The position numbers were made by a program, and so were the translations under genes. 64,000 nt of DNA. It comes from Streptomyces sp. CB02056 (lineage in GTDB: Bacteria > Actinomycetota > Actinomycetes > Streptomycetales > Streptomycetaceae). Below are positions 43,866 to 51,512 of this stretch, in pieces. The stretch's first letter is position 1; each line of letters opens with the position of its first letter. The stretch covers positions 598,610-662,609 of the forward strand of contig NZ_LIPD01000004.1 of NCBI RefSeq assembly GCF_001905545.1, written 5' to 3'. Under the pieces are notes generated by a model. That model saw nothing but the letters and a program-made list of their open reading frames with translations. It was not told the DNA's origin and did no database searches.

Positions 43866-44606
43866 CTAGTCCGCCTCCTGGTCCCGGGACGGCATGTCGG
43901 TGGTCGCGGGCAGTCCGAGGTGCTCGCGCAGTTCACGTCTGCCCAGATCCGTGACGGCGAGGGCACGGGTGGTTCCGATCCGGGTCAGCCACCCCGCGGC
44001 CAGGGCGTGCCCGCAGACGGCGGCGCCGACGGCCCCGCCCAGGTGCGGGCGCCGTTCGGTCCAGTCCAGACAGGCGCGTACCAGCGGCCTGCGGGAGGCG
44101 TCGGGCAGTGCGATGCCCAGGTCTCCGAGCCAGGCCGCCCCCTTGGCGGTGAGCGACGGATCGGCGCCCCAGTCCAGCAGGCCGCGATCGGCCATCGAGT
44201 CGGTGACGGCCAGGCCCAGTTCCCCGGCCAGATGGTCGTAGCACAGCCGGGCCCGGGCCAGGGCCCGCTGCCGCCCCGAGCCCGACAGCGAACGCGGTCC
44301 GGGGGCGCGGTGCGGCGCGAGCGCGGCGAGGCTCTCGATCAGGGCCATCACGCGCGGATCGGCCATCCGCAGGTAGCGGTGGCGTCCGTGCCGTTCCTCG
44401 ACGAGGAGTCCGCCGCGTACGAGCACGTTCAGATGCTCGGTCGCGGACGAGGCCGCGACACCGGCGTGGCGGGCCAGTTCCTTGGCCGTCCAGGCCCGGC
44501 CGTCCAGCAGGGCCAGACAGAAGTCCGCCCTGGTGCCGTCGGCCAGCAGCCTGGCCACGACGGCCAGGTCCACGCCGACGTCCCGGCTCTCGCGCTGATC
44601 GTCCAT
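43866..44606 (-). CDS. ArsR/SmtB-type regulator with C-terminal domain
   Basis: 246 residues. Winged HTH near residues 20-80: LADGTRADFCLALLDGRAWT, AKELARHAGVAASSATEHLN, VRGGLLVEERHGRHRYLRMA. A C-terminal half of about 140 residues (LCYDHLAGELGLAVTDSMAD) is longer than a bare ArsR. No clear metal-binding Cys motif is present, so it probably senses something else. The gene diverges from the GNAT gene 125 bp away. Confidence 0.88.
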   Translation of the reverse strand: MDDQRESRDVGVDLAVVARLLADGTRADFCLALLDGRAWTAKELARHAGVAASSATEHLNVLVRGGLLVEERHGRHRYLRMADPRVMALIESLAALAPHRAPGPRSLSGSGRQRALARARLCYDHLAGELGLAVTDSMADRGLLDWGADPSLTAKGAAWLGDLGIALPDASRRPLVRACLDWTERRPHLGGAVGAAVCGHALAAGWLTRIGTTRALAVTDLGRRELREHLGLPATTDMPSRDQEAD

Positions 44607-44730
44607 GCCTTCGATTGTCGTCGGTCTCGATTCGGGTCGGGCCGAAGCGTCCGCGCCCTATCGTCCCGTACCGGCCGAGGCCACCGCGTCCTCCGCCCGT
44701 ACCTCTTCCGCCAACCGCCCTGGGAACCTC

Positions 44731-45207
44731 ATGCCCGCCACCGACATCACCCCACCGAACCCCTGGCCCGGCATCGGCCTCACGGTCACCGATGCCCCGG
44801 AGCCCACCGACGTATCGCTCGTCTCCGATGCCCTGGACCGGTTCAACACCGACACGACCGCCATCGACGACCGCCGCCCGCTGGCCGTCCTGGTGCGCGA
44901 CTCCCGAACCGGCCGGGTGATCGGCGGTCTGACCGGTCGCACCTCACTCGGGCTGTTCTTCCTCGACCTGTTCTTCCTGCCGCGCGAGCTGCGCGGTGGC
45001 GGCCTGGGCAGCGAGATCCTGCGCCGGGCCGAGAACGAGGCCCGCGCACGCGGCTGCCGCACGGCGGTGCTGTACACGATCAGCTTCCAGGCGCCCGGGT
45101 TCTACGCGAAGCACGGCTGGCGACGCCTGGGCGACGTCCCGTGCGACCCGCCGGGCACCAGCAGGGTCTTCATGACGAAGGACCTCGCCCCGCCGGCGGC
45201 CCCCTGA
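44731..45207 (+). CDS. GNAT acetyltransferase
   Basis: 158 residues. The acetyl-CoA loop RELRGGGLGSEILRRAENEA contains the R-x-x-G-x-G/A pattern, followed by YTISFQAPGFYAKHGWRRLG. Strand FFLDLFFLP precedes the loop as usual. Substrate unknown. The ATG at 44731 lies after GGGAACCTC. It is divergent from the ArsR regulator, which may control it. Confidence 0.87.
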   Translation: MPATDITPPNPWPGIGLTVTDAPEPTDVSLVSDALDRFNTDTTAIDDRRPLAVLVRDSRTGRVIGGLTGRTSLGLFFLDLFFLPRELRGGGLGSEILRRAENEARARGCRTAVLYTISFQAPGFYAKHGWRRLGDVPCDPPGTSRVFMTKDLAPPAAP

Positions 45208-45308
45208 AGCCGCCGGGCCGCACCGGGGCGGGTCATGCCGGAGCAGGACCCTCCGGCTTTTGCTCCGGTCAGTCGTGCGGCGGGCGGCGTCCTGGCTGAT
45301 CGGTTGCA

Positions 45309-45335
45309 CGAGAAGTCGGCTGGGCCGACTTCTCG
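45309..45335. terminator. Hairpin, copy 4 of the GAGAAGTCGGC family
   Basis: CGAGAAGTCGGC-TGG-GCCGACTTCTCG, perfect 12-bp arms. Between the converging GNAT and DUF397 genes. Confidence 0.75.
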
Positions 45336-45350
45336 CGCAGGTCCTCTCGC

Positions 45351-45569
45351 TTAGATGTTGGGGATCTCGCCGGCCTTGAGGGCGCTGAGGAAGGCGGACC
45401 ACGCGTCGGCGGGGAAGACGAGCGCCGGGCCGTTGGGGTCCTTGGAGTCCCGGACGGGAACGGTGCCGGTAAAGCCGTCGGCGACCTCGATGCAGTTGCC
45501 CTGGTTGGCGCTGTACCTGCTCTTTCGCCAAGCCGCGTGCGTCAGGTTGTCCCGACTCGGGTCGATCAT
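45351..45569 (-). CDS. DUF397 protein
   Basis: 72 residues with AAWRKSRYSANQGNCIEVAD, the RDSKDPNGPALVFPADAW signature and ending FLSALKAGEIPNI. The ATG at 45569 overlaps the TGA of an upstream reading frame that encodes only the tail of an XRE-DUF5753 protein. So the gene is intact but its partner is broken. Confidence 0.9.
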   Translation of the reverse strand: MIDPSRDNLTHAAWRKSRYSANQGNCIEVADGFTGTVPVRDSKDPNGPALVFPADAWSAFLSALKAGEIPNI

Positions 45570-45706
45570 TCGAGTTCCTTTGCAATCTGTGTGACGAGCC
45601 GCCGCGTCGGCCCTACATCGAGGGCTGCTGTCCGAAGCCGATCGAAGGCCACATCCAGGGTTTGCCCTCGCGCGCAGGCGCCGCGAGTGCCTCCCGCTTC
45701 TCCAGG
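45566..45706 (-). pseudogene. C-terminal remnant of XRE-DUF5753 gene
   Basis: Reverse-strand frame ending at TGA 45566-45568 reads ACARGQTLDVAFDRLRTAAL then VGPTRRLVTQIAKELE. This is the end of DUF5753 proteins. Upstream of about 45706 the similarity stops; the HTH and most of the domain are missing. The stop overlaps the DUF397 ATG as ATGA, the arrangement of intact pairs. Confidence 0.6.
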
Positions 45707-45810
45707 GCGGCGACTTCGTAGACGGCGGGCAGCGGACCCTGCTTGCTTATACGGAGGCAGTCAAGGCCCGCCTCGTCGAGGTGCTGAGGGTGGCGTTCCC
45801 GTTCGCTTGA
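45700..45810 (+). pseudogene. C-terminal remnant of DUF2785 gene
   Basis: Plus-strand frame ending TGA 45808-45810 reads LLAYTEAVKARLVEVLRVAF, matching the last residues of the intact DUF2785 protein (LVHGEVVKARVAEVLRPVLP). A family hairpin follows 16 bp later, as one follows the intact gene 19 bp later. It joins the XRE remnant near 45700, marking a recombination scar. Confidence 0.55.
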
Positions 45811-45826
45811 GCGAGTGGGTGTGGTT

Positions 45827-45859
45827 GCGCGAGAAGTCGGCTGGGCCGACTTCTCGCGC
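45827..45859. terminator. Hairpin, copy 5 of the GAGAAGTCGGC family
   Basis: GCGCGAGAAGTCGGC and GCCGACTTCTCGCGC, perfect 15-bp arms with a TGG loop. It lies between the DUF2785 remnant and the end of the DUF397 gene at 45868. Confidence 0.75.
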
Positions 45860-45867
45860 GGGTGTGC

Positions 45868-46077
45868 TCACGTGTTGGGAAGTTCGCCGGTCTTGAGGGC
45901 GGTGACGAACGCCGTCCAGGTGTCGATGGGGAAGGCGAGGGCTGGGCCGTTCGGGTCCTTCGAGTCCCGGACCGCCATGCCGCTGCTGGCGACGAGCGTG
46001 GTCTCTACGCAGTCGTTCGCCTGGGCGCTGTAGCTGCTCTTGTACCAGCCGCGGGCGGAGATCTCCGGCATGGTCAT
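45868..46077 (-). CDS. DUF397 protein
   Basis: 69 residues: ARGWYKSSYSAQANDCVETT, AVRDSKDPNGPALAFPIDTW and FVTALKTGELPNT. A typical intact DUF397. An ATG two codons later is an alternative start. It lies 28 bp behind the truncated DUF5753 gene. Confidence 0.9.
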   Translation of the reverse strand: MTMPEISARGWYKSSYSAQANDCVETTLVASSGMAVRDSKDPNGPALAFPIDTWTAFVTALKTGELPNT

Positions 46078-46105
46078 GTGCTCACCCTCTTCTCTGATCT
46101 CGCAC

Positions 46106-46668
46106 TCACGTCCCTGTCGCGATGGCGGTGATCATGTCGATCGACTGGGCCGGATTCAGGGCCGATGACCTCAGGTAGTCGAAGACAAGCCCATGGCCGT
46201 CCAGTTCCGCTTCCTGCTCCAGATAGTGGCTGCTGGTCAGGGTCTCAAGAAACACTGCCCCCGGATTCGGTGAATCGGTGAAGCCGAACATCACGAACGC
46301 TCCGCACGCTCCAGCGACTGCGCCGACATCGAGCGGGACGACCTGCAAGGTGACGTTGGGGCGTTGTGCGGCTTCTACCAGGTAGTCCAACTGTGCGCGC
46401 TGTACGTTGGTTCCACCGACCGGGCATCGGAGAGCTGGCTCCCAGATGATCGCCCAGAAGCGCGTAGGCTCTGACTTGACCAGGACGCTCTTGCGCTCCA
46501 TCCGCACTTTGACGAGTTGGTCGATGCGTTCGGGGCGGACAGCCGCCGGGTGCGCTCCAAGCAAGGCGCGTGCGTAGTCCTCGGTCTGCAAGAGCCCAGG
46601 CAGAACCAGCGGTTGCCACGTCTGGATGTACCTGGCATCGCTGTCCAAGTCGAGGAAGTCCGCGTCCG
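46106..46668 (-). pseudogene. XRE-DUF5753 regulator lacking its HTH
   Basis: The frame codes an intact DUF5753 domain: DARYIQTWQPLVLPGLLQTE, DYARALLGAHPAAVRPERID, VEAAQRPNVTLQVVPLDVGA and LNPAQSIDMITAIATGT. Upstream of about 46668 the same frame continues to a start at 46891 but with non-DUF sequence (VGPDERDGPHRAEVVQPVAD) and no HTH. The plus strand there encodes a different protein tail. It is best read as a gene cut by recombination, although an altered, HTH-less protein might still be made. Confidence 0.65.
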
Positions 46669-46849
46669 GGCCGGACTCGCTCTGCTCGCGCTGGACGCGG
46701 ACCAGGCCGCCGACCTCAACAGTCGGTTCGGCCCCCGGGCCGCGGGGGAGATCGGCCACCGGCTGTACCACTTCGGCGCGGTGGGGGCCGTCGCGTTCGT
46801 CGGGCCCGACCCGTTCCCGGTCTACGTGCGTCGAGTGGCCTTCGATTGA
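46660..46849 (+). pseudogene. Plus-strand gene tail of unknown family
   Basis: The frame ending TGA at 46849 reads LALDADQAADLNSRFGPRAA, GEIGHRLYHFGAVGAVAFVG and PDPFPVYVRRVAFD. It looks like genuine protein but has no beginning: to the left the same bases are the DUF5753 gene on the other strand. Probably the 3' end of an inserted or rearranged gene. Confidence 0.4.
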
Positions 46850-47036
46850 CCGGATATGAATGATTCTGTCGGCGTATCGGTCATATCGCATGAGGCAGTT
46901 GGTGCGAACGTGACCATTTGTGGTGATCCGCTGTTAGGCTGCGCGCCTGAATACGAACTCTCCACGATGTAAAAGGACTTGGAAGAGCGCGTGAAGCTCT
47001 CTTCCTCGCCGTCGCCGCCGACACCTGAGGAGCCAC
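46850..47036. other. AT-richer promoter region of nucleotidyltransferase/radical SAM operon
   Basis: 187 bp. Contains GATATGA/TCATATC arms (46853 and 46881) and an AT-richer run near 46960. A 30-codon ORF starting GTG at 46991, preceded by AAGGACTTGGAAGAG, overlaps the next gene in another frame; it may be a leader peptide. No other gene. Confidence 0.35.
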
Positions 47037-47768
47037 GTGAGACCCGAAGACGTCCCCCTGCTGTTCCAGGAGTTGGCCCGTGAGTTCGCCGACGTCACCG
47101 GCATGTCGGTGGCGGCGACGGGTTCACTCGCGCGTGGCGACCACCGCACCGGGCCGGACGGAGACGTCGTCTCCAACCTCGACCTGATCCACCTCGTGGG
47201 CGAGGACGCGCACGTGCCGGACGTCCGGGCCGTGGTGGGGCGGAGGATGCGGCGGATCTCCGACACCTTCGGGATCGAGACGACGTCCGTCATCGCCCGG
47301 CTTCCGGCGTTCCGGCTGGCCGGCCACGCCCACTACCGGATCAGCATGCGGCCCGAGTGGTTCTGCGACGGCCTCGGGCTCGGGCCGGAGGCCTTCGACC
47401 TGCCCGGCCACGAGGACGATCCGCGCGCGGCGCTGTCCTGGATGATGCAGCCCGTCCCCTACTACCTGGCGAAGGCGACCGTCCAGGACCCTCCGACCAA
47501 CCTGGCCAAGGCCCGCAGGGCCGCGACGCGGCTGGCCGACCGGTTCGACCTGGCCGGGATACGCGACGACCTCGACAACCTCCCGCGGGCCCTGCGCACC
47601 CTGATCGCCGAACGGGGCCTGACCCCGCTCGAATCCACCGCCCGCTACCTCGACGCCCCCACCCACCCCGCCGTCGCGCAGCGCGTCCGCGACGCGGTCT
47701 TCGTCGAGAGCATGGGGCTGTCGTCCGCCGACTCGATGGTCGTCCTGCTGCCGTCCGCCTCGAACTGA
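47037..47768 (+). CDS. Nucleotidyltransferase-like protein paired with radical SAM enzyme
   Basis: 243 residues. SVAATGSLARGDHRTGPDGD and VVSNLDLIHLVGEDAHVPDV resemble the G-S-x(n)-D-x-D centre of the polymerase-beta-like nucleotidyltransferase fold, with NLDL in place of the usual D-x-D, so one acidic residue may be replaced. The remainder is helical (LAKARRAATRLADRFDLAGI). It starts with GTG at 47037 and lies 21 bp before the radical SAM gene. It may nucleotidylate a protein, RNA or small molecule that the radical SAM enzyme then acts on, or be an inactive binder. Confidence 0.62.
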   Translation: MRPEDVPLLFQELAREFADVTGMSVAATGSLARGDHRTGPDGDVVSNLDLIHLVGEDAHVPDVRAVVGRRMRRISDTFGIETTSVIARLPAFRLAGHAHYRISMRPEWFCDGLGLGPEAFDLPGHEDDPRAALSWMMQPVPYYLAKATVQDPPTNLAKARRAATRLADRFDLAGIRDDLDNLPRALRTLIAERGLTPLESTARYLDAPTHPAVAQRVRDAVFVESMGLSSADSMVVLLPSASN

Positions 47769-47789
47769 CCCCCCACCGGAGAGCATCCC

Positions 47790-49028
47790 ATGTCCACTCG
47801 GCAGCACGTGGAGATCCTGCCCCCGCACCCGTTGCGGGCCGGCTACGACCGGGCCCTGGAGCGCGGGTCGATCGCCGACGACTTCCAACGGCGCCTGGAG
47901 CCGGCCCACTTCAACCCCGGCTACCTCGGCGCCCTGACCTCACGGGTCGAACAGGCCCTGGTCCGGGACCCGGCGGACGAGGCCATGCGGTGGCGCCTGG
48001 CGTTCCTGCTGCTCCAGAACAACGCCACCGCGGCCGCCGTCGAACGGGCCGAGGAACTGCTCGCGGACGCCACCCTCCCGCAGGCCCGGCGCCTGGCCCA
48101 GCTGGTGGCCGGGATCCGCGGCCGGGCCGACCAGCCGCGTACGGGCCGGCGCGTGCGGCGGGTCAACTGGTCGATCAACAACCGTTGTCCGATGTCCTGC
48201 CAGGGCTGCTACAACCCGTTCGCCGCCGAGCAGATCGACCTCGCCCAGGCGGACCGGATCATCGGGAAGCTGGCCGCGCACGGGACCACCGACCTGGTCC
48301 TGGCCGGCGGTGACCCGCTGCTGTGGCCGCCGATCTTCGACGTCGTCGACCATGCCATCGCCGCCGGGCTCAAGGTCGGCCTCGACACCACCGGCTACAC
48401 GCTCACCGCCGAGAAGCTCGCCCGGCTCCGGGGGCTGTCCTCGCTGCGGCTGCCGCTGGACGCCGTCACCGCGGACGTGCAGCGGGCGTTCCGTCGCAGT
48501 CCGGACAGCAAGCTGCTGGACGCGCTGCTGGAATCCCTCGCGCTGTGCGACGCCGAGGGCTTCGACCGGGTGCGGGTGCACACCGTGGCGAGTGCCGAGA
48601 ACCTCCACCAACTGCCGGAGCTCGCGGCCGAGATCATGTCGCACCCCTCGGTCGCCCAGTGGGTGATCTTCCAGTGGTGGGGCCGACGGGCGTCGCCGGA
48701 CACGGTCCGCCGGCTCGGGGTGGCGGTCGAGGACGTCCGCGAGGTCGTGGACGGCATCCGGCGCGACCACCCCGGCCGGGAGATCCACCTCGCGGAGAGC
48801 AGTGAGCGGGAGCTGCTCAACTGGATGATCCAGTCGAGCGGACAGGTCGTCACCTTCGGGTCGGGGGCGGAGGAGGAGTTCATCCTGGGCAACCTCCTGA
48901 CCGACGAGGTCGAGGAGATCCTGACCCACCCGATCCTGGACTTCGAGGCCATGTCGCGCGGGATCCCGGTCACCCCGGGGACGCGGTTCCCCGGCGCCGA
49001 CGGGGAGCTGCCGTCGGCGGAAGGCTGA
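47790..49028 (+). CDS. Radical SAM protein
   Basis: 412 residues. A helical N-terminal domain of about 120 residues (RVEQALVRDPADEAMRWRLA, TPR-like) precedes the core. The 4Fe-4S site is NNRCPMSCQGCYNPF (C132, C136, C139). LVLAGGDPLLWPPIFDVVDH is the GGxP-like SAM-binding motif. Its end (EEEFILGNLLTDEVEEILTH) is laid out like the SPASM tail of peptide-modifying enzymes but has no cysteines, so only one cluster is expected. Substrate unknown. No clear precursor peptide nearby. Coupled with the nucleotidyltransferase-like gene. Confidence 0.85.
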   Translation: MSTRQHVEILPPHPLRAGYDRALERGSIADDFQRRLEPAHFNPGYLGALTSRVEQALVRDPADEAMRWRLAFLLLQNNATAAAVERAEELLADATLPQARRLAQLVAGIRGRADQPRTGRRVRRVNWSINNRCPMSCQGCYNPFAAEQIDLAQADRIIGKLAAHGTTDLVLAGGDPLLWPPIFDVVDHAIAAGLKVGLDTTGYTLTAEKLARLRGLSSLRLPLDAVTADVQRAFRRSPDSKLLDALLESLALCDAEGFDRVRVHTVASAENLHQLPELAAEIMSHPSVAQWVIFQWWGRRASPDTVRRLGVAVEDVREVVDGIRRDHPGREIHLAESSERELLNWMIQSSGQVVTFGSGAEEEFILGNLLTDEVEEILTHPILDFEAMSRGIPVTPGTRFPGADGELPSAEG

Positions 49029-49076
49029 GTCCGGGTGAGCGGCTGACGGGCGGCCGGGACGCGGGACGGTCGGACT

Positions 49077-49122
49077 CCCCGGCGGGCACCGGGCGCTCGG
49101 CGCTGCGCGCTGCCCGCCGGGG
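49077..49122. terminator. Hairpin between convergent genes
   Basis: CCCCGGCGGGCA and TGCCCGCCGGGG are perfect 12-bp arms, with a 22-nt GC-rich loop. Between the radical SAM gene and the secreted repeat protein. Confidence 0.65.
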
Positions 49123-49131
49123 ACGGTCGGA

Positions 49132-49746
49132 TCAGGCGGCGAGCAGGTACCAGCCCCCGAGGCCGCTGCACATGCTCGCGTTGTAGGTGCCGGCGCGGAA
49201 GCCGGCCGGAACGGGCTGGTAGGGGCACATGTACTCGCCGACGCGGGCCAGTTGCTGGTACCACGAGCCGATGTTGCCGCAGCCGGAGTTCATGTGGCCG
49301 GTGAGCACGTACCCGGGCGGGATCGGTGAGCCCGCGCAGGTGTACTGGCCGTCGCGGGGCACTTCCAGGTACCAGTAGTCGATGCCGCTGCAGCCGGTGG
49401 CGTTGTGGAGGGTGATCACGTAGCCGGGGGGAATCGGCGAGGTGGCGCAGGTCCAGATGCCGTTCTGCACGGGTTGGATGTACCAGGCGCCGGCCTTGTT
49501 GCACCCGCTCGGCTGGCGCTGGGTGATCACGTAGCCGTCCGGTATGGGTGTGCCGGGACAGACCCAGCCGGGGGAGGCCTGGGCGGCGGCGACCGGTGCC
49601 GCCGCCGGTGCCGCGGTGGCCGTGCCGGCGGCCGTGCCGGTGAGGACGGCCACCAGCAGGGTGACCACCCCCACCGCGGCGGCGAGCCGGCCCCGGACCG
49701 TCGCCGTCCATGAACGACCGGGCACGTGGCGATGCTTGATGTTCAC
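49132..49746 (-). CDS. Secreted protein with four cysteine-rich repeats
   Basis: 204 residues. A signal peptide (VVTLLVAVLTGTAAGTATAA) is followed by four repeats of about 35-37 residues, each like WVCPGTPIPDGYVIT...GC...WY. Each repeat has two Cys (eight in total). The repeat consensus C-x(2-3)-PIPPGYVIT resembles small carbohydrate- or wall-binding modules, but I do not recognise a named family. The start is GTG at 49746 with a weak ribosome site. It is transcribed away from the galactoside operon. Confidence 0.72.
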   Translation of the reverse strand: MNIKHRHVPGRSWTATVRGRLAAAVGVVTLLVAVLTGTAAGTATAAPAAAPVAAAQASPGWVCPGTPIPDGYVITQRQPSGCNKAGAWYIQPVQNGIWTCATSPIPPGYVITLHNATGCSGIDYWYLEVPRDGQYTCAGSPIPPGYVLTGHMNSGCGNIGSWYQQLARVGEYMCPYQPVPAGFRAGTYNASMCSGLGGWYLLAA

Positions 49747-50165
49747 TACTCACCAGTCCAATCGACGGGTCCGCGGAGCGCCGCGCGATGGCCGTACGGC
49801 GCCGTGCCGCGAAGCTGGAGCGACCCTAGTCGGAGGGGTGGCGGGGCCGGTCGAAAGTGGATGGATGCATGACAAATCTGGCCGGAAACCGATCCGGGGC
49901 CAGCCCGCCGGGTCGGGCCACCGGCTGATAACGGAACGGTTGCGGAGCCCGTCGTTCCCCTCTCCAGGTCTTGACGGCACGGGGAGGGCGGGCGTTTGCT
50001 GTGTCCGCTCGTTGGAACCTGTTTGGTTCTGGTTTGTTTTGTGTGTTTGAACGTTCAAAACAGCAGAGCAACCCCCGCCTGCGCTCAGCACCCCCTCGCA
50101 CCACCCTTCGCGCCACCCCCCTTCGCACCACAGCCTTCCGGCGCCACCCCACCGAGAGGAATGCA
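49747..50165. other. Divergent intergenic region before sugar ABC operon
   Basis: 419 bp with no supported gene. It contains the TTTGAACGTTCAAA palindrome and a GAACC-N5-GGTTC repeat near 50015-50029, both probably control sites of the transporter operon. Confidence 0.4.
50046..50059. promoter_or_regulatory. LacI-type operator (TTTGAACGTTCAAA)
   Basis: Perfect 14-bp palindrome with a central CG, as preferred by LacI-family repressors. It lies 106 bp before the substrate-binding protein gene. The LacI gene at 55210 at the end of the same gene set is the natural candidate. Confidence 0.65.
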
Positions 50166-51512
50166 ATGTCACACCTTTCCCGACGCGACCTTCTCCGCGC
50201 CTCCGGAGCCGGCCTGCTGGCCGTCGCGGCCGGCGGCTCCCTCGCGGCCTGCGGCGGCGGCTCCGGCTCGGGAGGCGCCGCCGGCGGGGACGCCGACACC
50301 GGCACGATCACCGTCTGGTCCTGGGCCACCGCCGCCGACGCCCTGCGCGGCATCGTCCCGGCCTTCGAGAAGGACAACCCGGGGATCAAGGTCGACGTCC
50401 AGGACATCGGCGAGCCCGCCATCTGGGACAAGATCACCGTCGGACTGGCGGCCGGCGGCCAGGGCCTCGGCGACGTCCTGCACATCGGCTGTGACTACCT
50501 GCCCGGCTACCAGGAGAAGTTCCCCGGCGGCCTGGCCGACCTCTCCGCGCTCGGCGCCGACGCGTACAAGGACAGGTTCGCCAAGGGCCTGTGGCCGGTC
50601 GTCACCGGCAAGGACGGCCACGCCTACGCGCTGCCCTGGGAGGTCAACGCGCTCGGCTTCTTCTACCGCAAGGACTACTTCGACAAGGCGGGCATCGACC
50701 CCGAGACCTTCGCCACCTGGGACGACCTGCTCGCCGTCGCCGACCGCTTCAAGGCCGCCAACCCCGGCATCGCCCTGATCGGTGTCAACCGGGCCGCCAA
50801 CCCCACCCCCGACCTGGACTTCCTCCAGGGCCTGATGCAGCTCCAGGGCGCCTTCTACTTCGACCTCCAGGGCAAGATCACCGTCGCCTCGGAGCCGGCC
50901 GTGCGGGCCCTGACGATCATCAAGCGGCTGGACGAGGCCGGGCTGATCGGCGACACCCCCGGCGTCCAGAGCTGGCCGCCGGTGATGAAGACCGGCAAGC
51001 TCGGGGCGGCCGCGATGCCCACCTGGGTCGCGCACTACCTGGAGAAGAAGTTCCCCGACCAGAGCGGCAACTGGCGCCTCACCAAGCCCCCGGCGGTCAC
51101 CCCCGGCGGCAAGCGCACCGCCCTGGTCAACTCCACCCACCTGGCCGTCGCCGCCTCCAGCCCGCGCCGCCGCGCCGCCTGGAAGTTCGTCGAGTACGCG
51201 CTCACCCGCGCCGCCTCGGTCAACACGATGTTCAACGCGGGCGGCGTCTTCCCGGCCCTCACCGAGGCGTACACCGACCCGATGTACGCCGCCCCCAGCG
51301 CCTTCTACGGCGGCCAGCCGGTGCTCAAGACCTTCACCGACCTCGCCGTCGAGGGCGGGGACCCGACCAACTACTCCGGCGACTACGCCCGCGCCCTCAA
51401 GCTCGTCAGCGACGCCCAGACCAAGGTCTTCCTCAAGGGCGCCGACCCGGCCGCCGTCCTCCAGGACGCCGCCAAGCAGCTCGCCCAGCAGACGGGACGC
51501 GGTATCGCATGA
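50166..51512 (+). CDS. Sugar ABC transporter substrate-binding lipoprotein
   Basis: 448 residues. The signal RRDLLRASGAGLLAVAAGGS leads to the lipobox LAAC, with a twin arginine. Mature sequence TITVWSWATAADALRGIVPA and ALPWEVNALGFFYRKDYFDK belong to the CUT1 family of oligosaccharide-binding proteins. It probably binds alpha-galactosides such as melibiose or raffinose, given the GH36 gene three genes on. The ATG at 50166 follows AGAGGA by 5 nt. Confidence 0.9.
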   Translation: MSHLSRRDLLRASGAGLLAVAAGGSLAACGGGSGSGGAAGGDADTGTITVWSWATAADALRGIVPAFEKDNPGIKVDVQDIGEPAIWDKITVGLAAGGQGLGDVLHIGCDYLPGYQEKFPGGLADLSALGADAYKDRFAKGLWPVVTGKDGHAYALPWEVNALGFFYRKDYFDKAGIDPETFATWDDLLAVADRFKAANPGIALIGVNRAANPTPDLDFLQGLMQLQGAFYFDLQGKITVASEPAVRALTIIKRLDEAGLIGDTPGVQSWPPVMKTGKLGAAAMPTWVAHYLEKKFPDQSGNWRLTKPPAVTPGGKRTALVNSTHLAVAASSPRRRAAWKFVEYALTRAASVNTMFNAGGVFPALTEAYTDPMYAAPSAFYGGQPVLKTFTDLAVEGGDPTNYSGDYARALKLVSDAQTKVFLKGADPAAVLQDAAKQLAQQTGRGIA

